A stretch of 64,000 bases of DNA from CAVTLG01 sp963802635 (GTDB lineage: Bacteria; Chloroflexota; Ktedonobacteria; Ktedonobacterales; Ktedonobacteraceae), in NCBI GenBank assembly GCA_963802635.1, contig CAWDJJ010000001.1, forward strand, positions 2,852,001-2,916,000, read 5' to 3'. The translations under genes and the position numbers were made by a program. Below the pieces are notes generated by a model. It was not told where the DNA came from. It saw nothing but the letters and a program-made list of their open reading frames with translations, and ran no database searches. This document shows, in pieces, positions 8,943-17,891 of the stretch (positions within the stretch are counted from its first letter, which is position 1; every line of letters starts with the position of its first letter).

Positions 8943-10220
8943 TCATGCATTGCTTTCGAGTTCTATAGCATAGCGTTTTTGGATCGCTGCAAGCAACAAT
9001 GCCACCAGGGTACAACAGCTACCACTCAAGGCTAATGCTGATGATACACCTACCATCTGGGCGATCCAGCCCACCAGCAGATTTCCGAAAGGGGCCAGGC
9101 CAAAGGTGATCATGATACGCACACTTAAGATACGTCCGCGCATCTCCTCAGGTGTCATCACCTGAATTGCCGTATTTGTAACCGCTAGAGGCATGACCGT
9201 ACACATCCCCAGTGTTACCAAAATGGGGAATGCTATCCCCATAGTAGGCACATAAGCAAGAGCAAGACAGCTACAACCGCCCGTCACACATAAGACGACT
9301 AACAAACGTAGATTGTGCTTAATCAACTGGCTCATTAATAAGAAGAGTAGCGCTCCACTAAAAGCGCCAACTCCTACAGCCGCATTCATAAGGCCCAATC
9401 CGCCAGGTCCCACATGAAAAATGTTGCCCGCAACAATTGGCAACAGGGTCGAAAATGGAAAGACAAGGAAAGCCAGGCAAAATTGCAGCAAGAGCGCGAA
9501 TTGGAGCGCCACATGCTGGTGAATATAGCGCATGCCTTCTCCCAAACCATGCCAGATGCTCTGCTGCATCTGCCCATTTGGCCGCTGCTGGTCTGTGTGG
9601 ATAAGCAGTAAAGCCAGCAGTACAGCAACATAGCTCAATGCATTCAGATAATATGAACCAGTGACACCAAACAAGCCTATCGAGATACCACCAAGCGCTG
9701 GACCAACGATACGCGAGAGATTGAATTGCATGAAGTCGAGAGCAACTCCTTGCGTCAACTCCTCAGCCGGAACCAGATCGGTTATAAAGATTTGCCAGGC
9801 AGGCAGACCTACTGCATTGAATATGCCGTTAATTAGCGCGCCAACGATAATATACCAGACAGTAATACACTGGAAACTCGTCAAGAGACCTAGCATGAAT
9901 GCGGTCGTCATGAAGACTGTCTGTGTACACATGAGCACATTCCGACGATTCCAGCGATCAACGAAGACACCGCCAACGAGCGAAAATACAATATTCGGCA
10001 ACGTTGCCGTCAACGTCACCAGCCCCAAAAGCAGCGCTGAATTGGTTAGTTGCAGCACTTGCCATCCTTGCCCTACAATCTGAATCCAGAAGCCGATGCT
10101 GGAGAGTAACGCTCCACACCAGAAGATTGTAAAATTCTTATTGACAAATGGATGCAGGGAAGATGAGAGGCCAAAGGAACGTTTTACCAACAGACGTTTG
10201 CCAGGCAGTAGCAAACTCAT
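8943..10220 (-). CDS. MFS transporter, EntS-like multidrug/siderophore exporter family
   Basis: The 425-residue product has about twelve hydrophobic segments. Its first loop FVDRWNRRNVLM matches the motif between helices 2 and 3 of the MFS, and its C-terminal half has TPEEMRGRILSVR, typical of the MFS_3 group that includes the enterobactin exporter EntS. A proton-driven efflux role at the cytoplasmic membrane is expected. The ATG at 10220 follows AAGAGGGTGA; a GTG two codons upstream is also possible. There is no neighbouring siderophore gene, so the substrate cannot be stated. Confidence 0.85.
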   Translation of the reverse strand: MSLLLPGKRLLVKRSFGLSSSLHPFVNKNFTIFWCGALLSSIGFWIQIVGQGWQVLQLTNSALLLGLVTLTATLPNIVFSLVGGVFVDRWNRRNVLMCTQTVFMTTAFMLGLLTSFQCITVWYIIVGALINGIFNAVGLPAWQIFITDLVPAEELTQGVALDFMQFNLSRIVGPALGGISIGLFGVTGSYYLNALSYVAVLLALLLIHTDQQRPNGQMQQSIWHGLGEGMRYIHQHVALQFALLLQFCLAFLVFPFSTLLPIVAGNIFHVGPGGLGLMNAAVGVGAFSGALLFLLMSQLIKHNLRLLVVLCVTGGCSCLALAYVPTMGIAFPILVTLGMCTVMPLAVTNTAIQVMTPEEMRGRILSVRIMITFGLAPFGNLLVGWIAQMVGVSSALALSGSCCTLVALLLAAIQKRYAIELESNA

Positions 10221-10417
10221 ATTCACCCTCTTGCGCAGTTATTTAAATGGTTCTCTTTCTTTCCTTTATCGACACTGCACCGATTACCGGACAGTCTCCT
10301 AATTTTTGGGCAAAATAGTTCCAAAAAGTTGTGATTAATGATTGTTACCCTACAAAAATTTAAAACTTTTTGTTATACTTAGGCTCATCTGAATGCAAGG
10401 AAATATATAAGGAACTC

Positions 10418-11119
10418 ATGGTGTCGACAACACAAGCGGAAGATGTTTTTTTACCAAAAAGAGGAAAAGAGGTGGCATCAATTAAATCTCCTGAACTTGT
10501 GCGCTCAACTATACCCGATACCTGGCGCTGGATGTGGCGCGACACCGTGATGCGCATTATCCCCATGGGACTCGTGCCATTTCTCTCTATTGCCGTCTTT
10601 CACCTGCCCCTGTCATTTCTAGGGTTGACGCTACATGACATACCACAACAGGTCTTGCTTGGTCTGGGTGTAGGTATGATCATGACCACTTTCGCCGCAA
10701 CCTATCGCATGTATATTGTCGGACCCTGGTTTCGCCGACCCACATATACTGATCAGCTCGTGCAAAGTCTGTTTTATCTGTTCATCAATGCACCTGTTGA
10801 AGAATTATTTTTTCGCGGCCTGCTATTAGCAGCCGTCACACAGTGGACTGGCTGGCTCGGCTGGGGCTGGTTGGTCAGCACCATAGCCTACACACTCTAC
10901 CACCGCCTCGGGAAATGGAATTGGCGCAGTGTCGGTGGAGTTGGGCTGGCTGGAGTCGTCTTTAGTCTGGTCTACCTCTTGCAGCCTGGTCCACGATCAC
11001 TACTAGCCGTCACTATCGTACATGGTCTCACCACAAGCGGCTTCCTTAGCTGGGGGGACGAACTACTCTATCAGCGCTGGAAACGTCGACAAGCAAAAAT
11101 ACGAGCAGAGCGCATGTAA
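10418..11119 (+). CDS. CPBP-family (CAAX/Abi-type) intramembrane protease
   Basis: The 233-residue membrane protein contains INAPVEELFFRGLLL, the EExxxR motif of CPBP intramembrane metalloproteases, followed by a HRLGKW segment and VTIVHGLTTSG with the second histidine. Family members cleave or modify membrane peptides and often provide bacteriocin self-immunity. The start at 10418 is preferred because AAGGA precedes it; an upstream ATG at 10370 sits in AT-rich leader sequence. It is divergent from the MFS gene, and an IS605-type element begins about 20 bases after its stop. Confidence 0.75.
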   Translation: MVSTTQAEDVFLPKRGKEVASIKSPELVRSTIPDTWRWMWRDTVMRIIPMGLVPFLSIAVFHLPLSFLGLTLHDIPQQVLLGLGVGMIMTTFAATYRMYIVGPWFRRPTYTDQLVQSLFYLFINAPVEELFFRGLLLAAVTQWTGWLGWGWLVSTIAYTLYHRLGKWNWRSVGGVGLAGVVFSLVYLLQPGPRSLLAVTIVHGLTTSGFLSWGDELLYQRWKRRQAKIRAERM

Positions 11120-11221
11120 AGATATTACAGTGAACGGCCCAGAAAGCCCCCGTCATTCATGCGGAGGATGAATGGGCGTTCCTTGTTTGGTGCTGGGATA
11201 CAGGGGTACACGTCTTCTGAT

Positions 11222-11257
11222 GAAATATTCATTTCACATCTCAAAGATGAATATTTC
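11222..11257. repeat. Hairpin in the left end of the TnpB element
   Basis: GAAATATTCAT at 11222-11232 and ATGAATATTTC at 11247-11257 are perfectly complementary over 11 bases with a 14-base loop. It lies about 115 bases upstream of the tnpB start and may shape the left end or the tnpB leader. Confidence 0.5.
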
Positions 11258-11372
11258 TTTATTGATATGTATGGTATGCTATGCGCATATCCTCTTAAAC
11301 AGTCAGAAACGCGGCCTAGCGCCATCGCGCTCATCTGACTGAAAGGAGGTATTCTTGAAAGGAGCGAACAGC

Positions 11373-12563
11373 ATGTTGATCTACGAGTACAAGTGCGCTG
11401 GCACCAAGGCGCAATACGCAGCCATTGACGAAGCCATACGCACGGTCCAGTTCATCCGCAACAAGTGCCTGCGCCTGTGGAGAGATACTCGTGGGGTCAA
11501 CAAGAACGATCTGCAATGCTATTGCGCGGTTCTCGCCAAAGAGTTTTCCTTTGCCAACGATCTTAACTCCCAGGCACGCCAGACGGCGGCAGATCGTGCA
11601 TGGTTCTCCATATCGTGTTTCTACGAAAACTGCAAACAACAGAAGCCTGGTAAGAAGGGCTTTCCTCGGTTTCAGCACGATAATCGCAGTGTTGAGTACA
11701 AGCAGACAGGCTGGAAGCTTGAAACTGATGGAAAGCATAGTGTCTTCACTGACGGCAATGGGATTGGTCGCCTGCGCCTGGTCGGCAATCCAGGTCAACG
11801 TATTGGTGACTTCCCGGTGCAGGAAATCAAACGCGTGCGTCTGGTACGTCGGGCAGACGGCTACTACTGCCAGTTCTCACTTGATGTCATACGCAAAGCA
11901 AAGCACACACCGACAGGCAAACAGGTCGGCATTGATATCGGCCTGAAAGCCTACACCACCGACTCTGACGGCAACACCGTTGCCAACCCACACTTCTATC
12001 GCAAAGCGGAGTCGAAGCTAAAACGTCTTCAGAGAAGGCATTCCCGCAAACAGAAACAATCGTCCAACCGCAAGAAGGCACAACGGCAGTTGGCGAAGAG
12101 ATCCTTGAAGGTGCAAAGGCAGCGTGAAGATTTTGCCCGCAAACAGGCAAACGCGTTGGTCTCGTCTAGCGACTTGATTGCATTTGAAGACCTCAAGATC
12201 CGCACTATGGTCAAGAACAAACACCTCTCGAAGAGTATCCACGACGCAGGTTGGAGCATCTTCCTGAACTGGGTGAAGATCTATGGAACCATGCACGACA
12301 TTCCCATAATTGCCGTAGCTCCCCAATTCACCAGCCAGGACTGTTCGGGCTGTCACACACGAGTCAAGAAAAGCTTGAGTGTGCGTACCCATATCTGTCC
12401 CTCCTGTGGGCTGATCCTGGACCGCGACGAAAACGCAGCCAGGAATATCCTCGAAAAAGCTGTCAGTACCGTGGGGCACACGGAAACTGGTACTCGTAAG
12501 AGTGCAAACGCTTCTGGACAGAAGACCGCTACTCGCCGTTCCGCAAGGGCGACGAGCAAGTAA
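11373..12563 (+). CDS. tnpB: RNA-guided endonuclease TnpB (OrfB)
   Basis: The 396-residue protein has the RuvC-like catalytic residues of an active TnpB: aspartate in VGIDIGLKAYTTD, glutamate in LIAFEDLKI and aspartate in LDRDENAARNIL. A zinc ribbon (CSGCH and CPSCG) lies between the last two. TnpB cuts DNA guided by an omegaRNA made from the right end of the element and helps the element persist after excision. AAAGGAG lies eight bases before ATG 11373; a TTG at 11355 with its own AGGAGGT is an alternative. No stop or lost residue was seen, so the nuclease is probably functional. Confidence 0.92.
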   Translation: MLIYEYKCAGTKAQYAAIDEAIRTVQFIRNKCLRLWRDTRGVNKNDLQCYCAVLAKEFSFANDLNSQARQTAADRAWFSISCFYENCKQQKPGKKGFPRFQHDNRSVEYKQTGWKLETDGKHSVFTDGNGIGRLRLVGNPGQRIGDFPVQEIKRVRLVRRADGYYCQFSLDVIRKAKHTPTGKQVGIDIGLKAYTTDSDGNTVANPHFYRKAESKLKRLQRRHSRKQKQSSNRKKAQRQLAKRSLKVQRQREDFARKQANALVSSSDLIAFEDLKIRTMVKNKHLSKSIHDAGWSIFLNWVKIYGTMHDIPIIAVAPQFTSQDCSGCHTRVKKSLSVRTHICPSCGLILDRDENAARNILEKAVSTVGHTETGTRKSANASGQKTATRRSARATSK

Positions 12564-12612
12564 TCTGGTCGAAGGAAGAACCCCCGCGCATTCATGCCGG
12601 GGAGTGTCAGAT
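12450..12612 (+). ncRNA. Predicted omegaRNA (reRNA) scaffold overlapping the tnpB 3' end
   Basis: In studied IS605 elements the guide RNA scaffold covers the last part of tnpB and the right end, and its guide is read from flanking DNA. Here that region ends with the hairpin at 12582-12602 and GTGTCAG, so the guide would start near 12610. The call rests on position and hairpin only; the 5' limit is a guess. Confidence 0.45.
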
Positions 12613-12830
12613 TTGTGACAAATGCATGCTTCCAGGCGTAATCTTGTTAGACACTGAAGTATAGTTAGCGAAATGCACTAGCCACAGTGTTTACAATAAA
12701 TAAGAGAGGGAAACGGTCTGGCCCTATCCGTGCTATCACGTTACCGACAAGCTCCCAATTCGTCTACCCTTTCAGGTACGAAAAAGAATACTATCGATTC
12801 AGATATCCTTTATTCCTGGAGGTCCATGTT

Positions 12831-13778
12831 TTGAAAATAGTTGTTACCGGAGGAGCCGGTTTTATTGGCTCCAATTTGTGCGCACGTTTACTTACAGAAG
12901 GACATAGCGTCCTCTGTATTGACAATTTTGTAACCGGCTCAAAAGAAAATATTGTACCACTTCTCAATCATCGAGGCTTCAGCTTTCTAGAACAGGATGT
13001 CACACAACCATTTGCTTTCGAGGCTGAAGCCATCTTTCATCTCGCCAGTCCGGCCAGTCCTGTGGGCTATATGGAACACCCTATTGAGACAATTCTGGTG
13101 AATAGTCTGGGAACCTATAGGATGTTAGAAGCAGCTCGCCAGCAGAATGCGCGCTTTCTGGTCTCTTCGACCTCAGAAATCTATGGCGATCCGTTGATCC
13201 ATCCGCAAAAAGAAGATTATTGGGGCAATGTTAATCCTATTGGTCCACGGGCCTGCTATGATGAAAGTAAACGGCTCGGCGAAACACTCACGATGGAATA
13301 CTATCGACAATACCAGCAAAATATACGTATTGTTCGTATTTTTAATACCTATGGACCCAATAGCCAGCTCGACGACGGACGTATGATCCCTAATTTTATT
13401 ACGCAAGCACTGAAAAATGAACCTCTGACAATCTACGGTGATGGTCAAAAGACCCGCAGCATTACCTATGTAAGCGATCTGGTGGAAGGCTTAGTGTTAG
13501 CAATGTTTCAGCCAAATACCGCAGGTGGGGTATTTAACCTGGGAAGTTCTGAAGAACATACGGTATTAGAATACGCGCAAATGATTATTCAGCTCTGCAA
13601 TTCTTCATCACAGATCGTCTTCGAAAACAGTCGCGTGGATGATCCAGAACGCCGCCGCGCAAATGCGACCAAAGCACAACAAGTACTGGGATGGCAGCGA
13701 AAAGTGAGCATGGAGGACGGACTACACCAAACAATTGAATGGTTTGGCAAACGTATCGCTCAGCTCTCTACAGTCTAA
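12831..13778 (+). CDS. UDP-glucuronate decarboxylase (UDP-xylose synthase)
   Basis: The 315-residue short-chain dehydrogenase has VVTGGAGFIGSNL for NAD binding, LASPASPVGY, SSTSEIYGDP and the active-site YDESKR. The ASPASP and STSEIYGDP with YWGNVNPIGPRACYDE strings are diagnostic of UDP-glucuronate decarboxylases, which make UDP-xylose for surface polysaccharides. A TTG start at 12831 fits best: GGAGGT ends seven bases before it, and the protein then begins directly at the Rossmann strand. An upstream extension of the frame to 12687 has no conserved sequence. The following O-antigen ligase fits a polysaccharide role. Confidence 0.9.
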   Translation: MKIVVTGGAGFIGSNLCARLLTEGHSVLCIDNFVTGSKENIVPLLNHRGFSFLEQDVTQPFAFEAEAIFHLASPASPVGYMEHPIETILVNSLGTYRMLEAARQQNARFLVSSTSEIYGDPLIHPQKEDYWGNVNPIGPRACYDESKRLGETLTMEYYRQYQQNIRIVRIFNTYGPNSQLDDGRMIPNFITQALKNEPLTIYGDGQKTRSITYVSDLVEGLVLAMFQPNTAGGVFNLGSSEEHTVLEYAQMIIQLCNSSSQIVFENSRVDDPERRRANATKAQQVLGWQRKVSMEDGLHQTIEWFGKRIAQLSTV

Positions 13779-13938
13779 GAAACCATTAGCAATATATACG
13801 ATATCAGCATTTTACGATAAGGTGCGGGCATGGAGTGGAGTAAGAGCTGCATGAATTTGGCAATAACCATTACCACGCCCACATCCAATACACTCGTAGA
13901 GATGTATGGCTATGGGAAAGCAAACTGTAAAAAAACGG

Positions 13939-13967
13939 TTGACAAAATCACAAATATTTTTTATTAT
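13939..13967 (+). promoter_or_regulatory. Strong sigma-70-type promoter for the O-antigen ligase gene
   Basis: TTGACA at 13939-13944, a 17-base AT-rich spacer, and TATTAT at 13962-13967. The following coding start is at 14004, giving a short leader. Confidence 0.75.
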
Positions 13968-14003
13968 CTGAGCAGTTGGCAGAACAGGATAGAACAGGGA
14001 TAA

Positions 14004-15644
14004 GTGGCAAGATATATGTATAATACGCATATTGGCGAGACTGATACTGTTCCTCGAACGACATGGTTGAAACGCATAGAGCAAAAAATATGTGATCAGG
14101 CGACAGGTGCAAATATCATTGGCTTAGTAGGGGCACTTCTTGCGCTTTTTTGTCTGCTCGCCATCAATGATGCACAGTATTTGAACATACGCTTACCGCT
14201 ATATTTGCTTGTTGTCGGCCTGGTTCTCCTGCGTCCACATATGGCGCTCTACTTGCTACCCATCGCAATACCCTGGGGATCACTGGATACCAATAGCGGA
14301 CTCAGCCCCAAAGGATACGACGCGGATATACTGGTTGGCTTGCTGGCAGTAAGCTGGCTCTTGAGTTTCACGCTACGTCAACGTACGGGCACAAGAAACG
14401 GCGGTCCGCTTGATCGAGAGTCCGCAAATGTTCCACGCTATCTCGCTTGCGCTACCGCGTTGCTTTTGTTCAGTATGTTCATTTCGACTCTAGCAGCATC
14501 GAGCATCGTAGCCAGCATGGAACAGATCGTCAAATGGTCTGAACTGCTCGTACTTATTGTGCTAGCAGCACAATATATACGCACACGACGTCAGGTCTGG
14601 ACAATAGCGGTGATTATCTGTCTCGCGGCAGTGTCACAATCGTTTCTGGGATACGCCCAGGAGTTTCTGGATATTGGGCCAGCCTCGTTTATACGCGATG
14701 CCAGTTTACGCGTCTATGGGACGATGGACCAACCAAATCCGTTCGCCGGATACATCAATATGGCACTGCTGATCACCCTCGCCGTGACGTTGTTGGGACG
14801 AAACTGGGGTCCCCGTTTGCTTGCTGGCATGGCGACAGTGTTACTGGCAGGGGTAGAGTTTTTCACACGATCAAAAGGTGGTTGGCTGGCCTTTAGCGTC
14901 GCCACGTTATTTCTTCTCACTGTGGGATTTCCACGCCTACGCCCATGGATAGGCGCTTGTCTGATCGCGCTCCTGGTAATCATCGCTGTTGCGCTCGCTG
15001 GACAGTTTCCAGCGAGCCTTACTCAACCACTGCTGACAAAAGCTGGCCTGACAGATATTTCCTTCACGCATCCGGTCCCATCCAGCGGTGCAAACGCTGA
15101 ACGCTTAGCGCATTGGATCGCGGGCATTGGGGAGTTCCTGAGTCATCCACTCTTTGGCGTAGGTATAGGCAACTATGCCTACTCCTATGCACAGTATGCT
15201 CCCCCTGGAGTCTATACCGATCCTTTAGGACATGCGCATAATTACTATATCAATATTGCCGCAGAAGCGGGTCTATTTGGCTTAGTTACCTTCTTACTAT
15301 TCCTGGCTGCCATTTTCGTCGCAGGCAATAAAGCATACCGCAGCATTAACCAGCGCTACCGACAGGCAGTATTACAGCTCACGAAACCACAGCTTGCTTG
15401 CACAACACTGGAGGCAAGGAGGCATTTGAAACGGTTGAGTATGCTGGTCAATGATCGGGCGCTGTCAATAGGCCTGTTAGCCTCTCTGCTCTCCGTGTGC
15501 ATACACAATCTGGTGGATAACTTGTATGTCCACAGCATGACCAGCCTCTTCGCGTTACTCATTGTGCTACTCATGCGCCTGGATAGAGTGGCAGAAGAGA
15601 AAAGCCGCACAGATGCGAGTGAAGGACACTTTGATCAAGTATAA
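14004..15644 (+). CDS. O-antigen ligase/polymerase family membrane protein
   Basis: The 546-residue protein has about twelve hydrophobic segments and the Wzy_C signature: a periplasmic-type loop with GVGIGNYAYSYAQYAP and then GHAHNYYINIAAEAGLFGL. The conserved histidine and arginines mark bacterial O-antigen ligases and polymerases, which join glycan chains from a lipid carrier at the outer face of the membrane. The frame opens with GTG at 14004 after AGGGATAA; an ATG four codons later is possible. The preceding decarboxylase and the later DgkA- and GtrA-type genes suggest a surface glycan theme. Whether it ligates or polymerises cannot be told. Confidence 0.82.
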   Translation: MARYMYNTHIGETDTVPRTTWLKRIEQKICDQATGANIIGLVGALLALFCLLAINDAQYLNIRLPLYLLVVGLVLLRPHMALYLLPIAIPWGSLDTNSGLSPKGYDADILVGLLAVSWLLSFTLRQRTGTRNGGPLDRESANVPRYLACATALLLFSMFISTLAASSIVASMEQIVKWSELLVLIVLAAQYIRTRRQVWTIAVIICLAAVSQSFLGYAQEFLDIGPASFIRDASLRVYGTMDQPNPFAGYINMALLITLAVTLLGRNWGPRLLAGMATVLLAGVEFFTRSKGGWLAFSVATLFLLTVGFPRLRPWIGACLIALLVIIAVALAGQFPASLTQPLLTKAGLTDISFTHPVPSSGANAERLAHWIAGIGEFLSHPLFGVGIGNYAYSYAQYAPPGVYTDPLGHAHNYYINIAAEAGLFGLVTFLLFLAAIFVAGNKAYRSINQRYRQAVLQLTKPQLACTTLEARRHLKRLSMLVNDRALSIGLLASLLSVCIHNLVDNLYVHSMTSLFALLIVLLMRLDRVAEEKSRTDASEGHFDQV

Positions 15645-15771
15645 AGCAGCTATCTTGACACGATGGGAGCGCTACACTATAATTTTTTCGCAGGTCCACG
15701 AAGTAGGGAGGATGCATAACAATGGCCGTCTTACCTGCCTCGAAACTAGGCCACGAGAGGGGGGGATTCTG

Positions 15772-15954
15772 GTGTCGAAAGTCATAATAAACGACAATGA
15801 ATCATTTGAGTTAGCCTTAAAACGCTTTAATCGTAAGATTCAGCAGGATGGCATCCTCGCCGAGGCACGTCGCCGTCAGCATTACGAGAAACCAAGCGTC
15901 AAGAGAAAGAGAAAAGAAGCAGCAAGACAGCGTAAGACAGCACACAGAAGTTAA
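15772..15954 (+). CDS. rpsU: Small ribosomal subunit protein bS21
   Basis: The 60-residue product SKVIINDNESFELALKRF..., with GILAEARRRQHYEKPSVKRKRK, is a clear bS21, a basic 30S subunit protein near the anti-Shine-Dalgarno region. The start is a GTG at 15772 preceded by GAGAGGGGGG; the open frame reaches upstream to 15562, but that part overlaps the ligase gene and is not conserved. The length matches the family. It lies in the same direction as ybeY, another ribosome-related gene, about 260 bases downstream. Confidence 0.9.
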   Translation: MSKVIINDNESFELALKRFNRKIQQDGILAEARRRQHYEKPSVKRKRKEAARQRKTAHRS

Positions 15955-15992
15955 AATGGTATCTAACAGGCGGATATCTGGGAACGCTTTCA

Positions 15993-16056
15993 CCCCACGT
16001 GGGGCTATAGCTGCTCATTAAGCACAGTGGGACAAAAGTGTTCCCTGGCTGTCCCA
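15993..16056. repeat. Palindrome and hairpin after rpsU
   Basis: CCCCACGTGGGG at 15993-16004 is a perfect 12-bp palindrome. It is followed by TGGGACA at 16028-16034 pairing with TGTCCCA at 16050-16056. These lie 39-102 bases after the rpsU stop and could end transcription or stabilise the mRNA; neither has a T tract. Confidence 0.4.
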
Positions 16057-16217
16057 GAGTATGGACCTGCAAAGAGCAGATAGCAAACACTTTCTGAGAC
16101 TCTATTGAACAAAATAACCTTGATAATTTGAGGAACAAACGCAGAGTAATTTCATTTTAATTTTTTATGATCGTCCCTTCATCGAAAACAGTAAGGTGGA
16201 CTGCTGGGGGTGTTTTT

Positions 16218-16778
16218 ATGCACGAGCATTCTTTAATAGAACTATACGTCAACCTGAGCGATAACCGGCTCAATACCCAGATTGAACAACAACTCTCCTC
16301 CGTTGATCTGGATGGTATCGTGGTACACACACTGGAGGCTGTAAATATCCGCCAGCCAGCTATGCTGACATTGCTGATTACGGATGATGATGGCATACGC
16401 GACATGAATAAACAGTATCGCGAGCAGAATAAAGCCACTGACGTGCTCTCGTTTCCTTTACTTGAGCAGCCGCTGGCGCAAGCTCCAGCCGATCAGCTCT
16501 GGACGCCACAACCCACAGCAGACACTGAGCACAATGCAATACCACCTTTCGTTAACCCACCCGATGCAACAACAAACCTGGGGGATATTGTGATGTCATG
16601 GCCGACTATTGTGCAGCAGGCAACTGAAGCTGGACATGACACGCCGACAGAGCTGCTTTATTTGCTTTCGCATGGCGTATTACATCTCGTCGGCTATGAC
16701 GATCAGACTGAAGCGGGCTATGAGGCCATGGTACGTATCCAACACTCCGTACTACAAACCAGTGGATATAAAGTGTGA
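16218..16778 (+). CDS. ybeY: Endoribonuclease YbeY (rRNA maturation factor)
   Basis: The 186-residue protein has the YbeY core: ITDDDGIRDMNKQYR, TDVLSFPL, LGDIVMSW and LLSHGVLHLVGYDD. YbeY is a metal-dependent RNase for 16S rRNA 3' processing and ribosome quality control. Two of the three zinc-binding histidines are present, but the third, normally GYDH, is aspartate here. The region between the LSFPL and LGDI strands is expanded by about 40 proline-rich residues. ATG 16218 follows GGGGGTG and is preferred over an upstream ATG at 16167. The stop overlaps the next gene. Confidence 0.85.
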   Translation: MHEHSLIELYVNLSDNRLNTQIEQQLSSVDLDGIVVHTLEAVNIRQPAMLTLLITDDDGIRDMNKQYREQNKATDVLSFPLLEQPLAQAPADQLWTPQPTADTEHNAIPPFVNPPDATTNLGDIVMSWPTIVQQATEAGHDTPTELLYLLSHGVLHLVGYDDQTEAGYEAMVRIQHSVLQTSGYKV

Positions 16779-17200
16779 GCATCATGAACAATCCCCCTCT
16801 ACCGCCAGTACAGCCAGTACAGAAGCTCTCACAGAAAGGCGAGTGGGAGAAGTTTATTGCTGGCTTCGGCTACGCCTTTAGTGGTCTATGGTACGCGTTA
16901 CGCACACAACGTAACGTACGCATCCATCTGGCAGCAGCTATTCTAGCCATCATGTTGGGCATCTGGTTGCATATCTCGGTCCTTGAATTTGCATTGGTGT
17001 TCGTGGCAATTGCGAGCGTTTTTATCGCGGAGATGTTTAATACAGTGCTCGAATTATGTATAGATCTGGTATCACCCACGTATCATCCCCTGGCTAAAAT
17101 AGCCAAAGATGTAGCAGCAGGCGCAGTCTTACTCAACGCGATATTGGCGATCATCATTGGTTTATTTGTCTTTATCCCTCATTTGCTGGCTTTGCGCTAG
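16775..17200 (+). CDS. Diacylglycerol/undecaprenol kinase family protein
   Basis: The 141-residue membrane protein contains the DgkA motif (IAEMFNTVLELCIDLV, then AKIAKDVAAGAVLL) and three transmembrane helices. Gram-positive-type homologues phosphorylate undecaprenol to recycle the lipid carrier for cell-wall and glycan synthesis. The first 30 residues are a soluble proline-rich extension. A GTG at 16775 overlaps the ybeY stop; an ATG at 16784 is three codons later. The ybeY-dgkA order is common in bacteria, supporting both calls. Confidence 0.88.
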   Translation: MSIMNNPPLPPVQPVQKLSQKGEWEKFIAGFGYAFSGLWYALRTQRNVRIHLAAAILAIMLGIWLHISVLEFALVFVAIASVFIAEMFNTVLELCIDLVSPTYHPLAKIAKDVAAGAVLLNAILAIIIGLFVFIPHLLALR

Positions 17201-17311
17201 CCATAGACTCTGAACAAAATGGGGGATTTCTTGCGCGAACGCTACTGGCATGGTAGGATAGGCACAATATGCTATCTTGAAATCGTGAGTATAGAGGAGC
17301 GCATCTGCACT

Positions 17312-17860
17312 ATGAATTTTTTGCTAAAACTAAATTCTTTGGGAAAGCGACTATTAAATATACGTGTTGTCCGCTACGGATTGGTAGGCGGTATTGGCAT
17401 TCCGGTCAATGAACTGGCGCTATTCGTTTTCACATACCTCATGAGCAATCTAGTACTTACCTTCAATCTCCCTTTTGTAGGGCAGACTGATCTGCACTAT
17501 GCCCTGGACTCGGCTTGCGCATTTGAGGTAAGTACAACGGTCAATTTCGTGCTCAATCAGCTTTTTACTTATCACGAGCAGAAAATTCAGGGATGGCACT
17601 GGATAAAACGAGCCGCGAAGGCTCAATTGACCAGCCTTTCAGCTTTGCTGCTTTCATTCGTCGTTGGCCTGGTGCTCGTCTATGGGTTCCATGTCAACCA
17701 GTATATTGCTAACCCGACTGGCATTATTGTGGCCTTTGGCTATAATTTCTTTATCTCAAAGAAACTGGTCTTCCGGCCCACGACTCCTTCTGCAGAGTCA
17801 CTGGCTGTGGGGATCAAGGCTCAGACCGAAATAGAGGTACCATCGGCAATACAGAAATAG
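17312..17860 (+). CDS. GtrA family membrane protein
   Basis: The 182-residue product starts its core with VVRYGLVGGIGIPVNELALF, has four hydrophobic segments, and includes STTVNFVLNQLFTY and FGYNFFISKKLVF, typical of GtrA. GtrA proteins are thought to help flip or present lipid-linked sugars for surface glycosylation. The ATG at 17312 follows GAGGAG by about eleven bases; an in-frame GTG at 17285 is an alternative. A longer than usual loop separates helices 1 and 2. The role fits the polysaccharide and lipid-carrier genes upstream. Confidence 0.8.
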   Translation: MNFLLKLNSLGKRLLNIRVVRYGLVGGIGIPVNELALFVFTYLMSNLVLTFNLPFVGQTDLHYALDSACAFEVSTTVNFVLNQLFTYHEQKIQGWHWIKRAAKAQLTSLSALLLSFVVGLVLVYGFHVNQYIANPTGIIVAFGYNFFISKKLVFRPTTPSAESLAVGIKAQTEIEVPSAIQK

Positions 17861-17891
17861 CGTATGCACTTTGCCACTAGCAGACGATGGA

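Larger units (their letters stand above)
11141..12612 (+). mobile_element. TnpB-only IS200/IS605 (IS1341-like) element
   Basis: A single tnpB gene lies between two subterminal hairpins. The left one pairs 11151-11160 with 11168-11178 (CATTCAT/ATGAATG core). The right one, at 12582-12602, has CCCCG/CGGGG outer and GCA/TGC inner pairs. Both ends share the string CATTCATGC, as expected where a Y1 transposase recognises related palindromes. No tnpA is present, so mobility would need a transposase in trans. Outer limits are approximate because these elements leave no target duplication. The element sits between the CPBP and decarboxylase genes and breaks neither. Confidence 0.75.
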
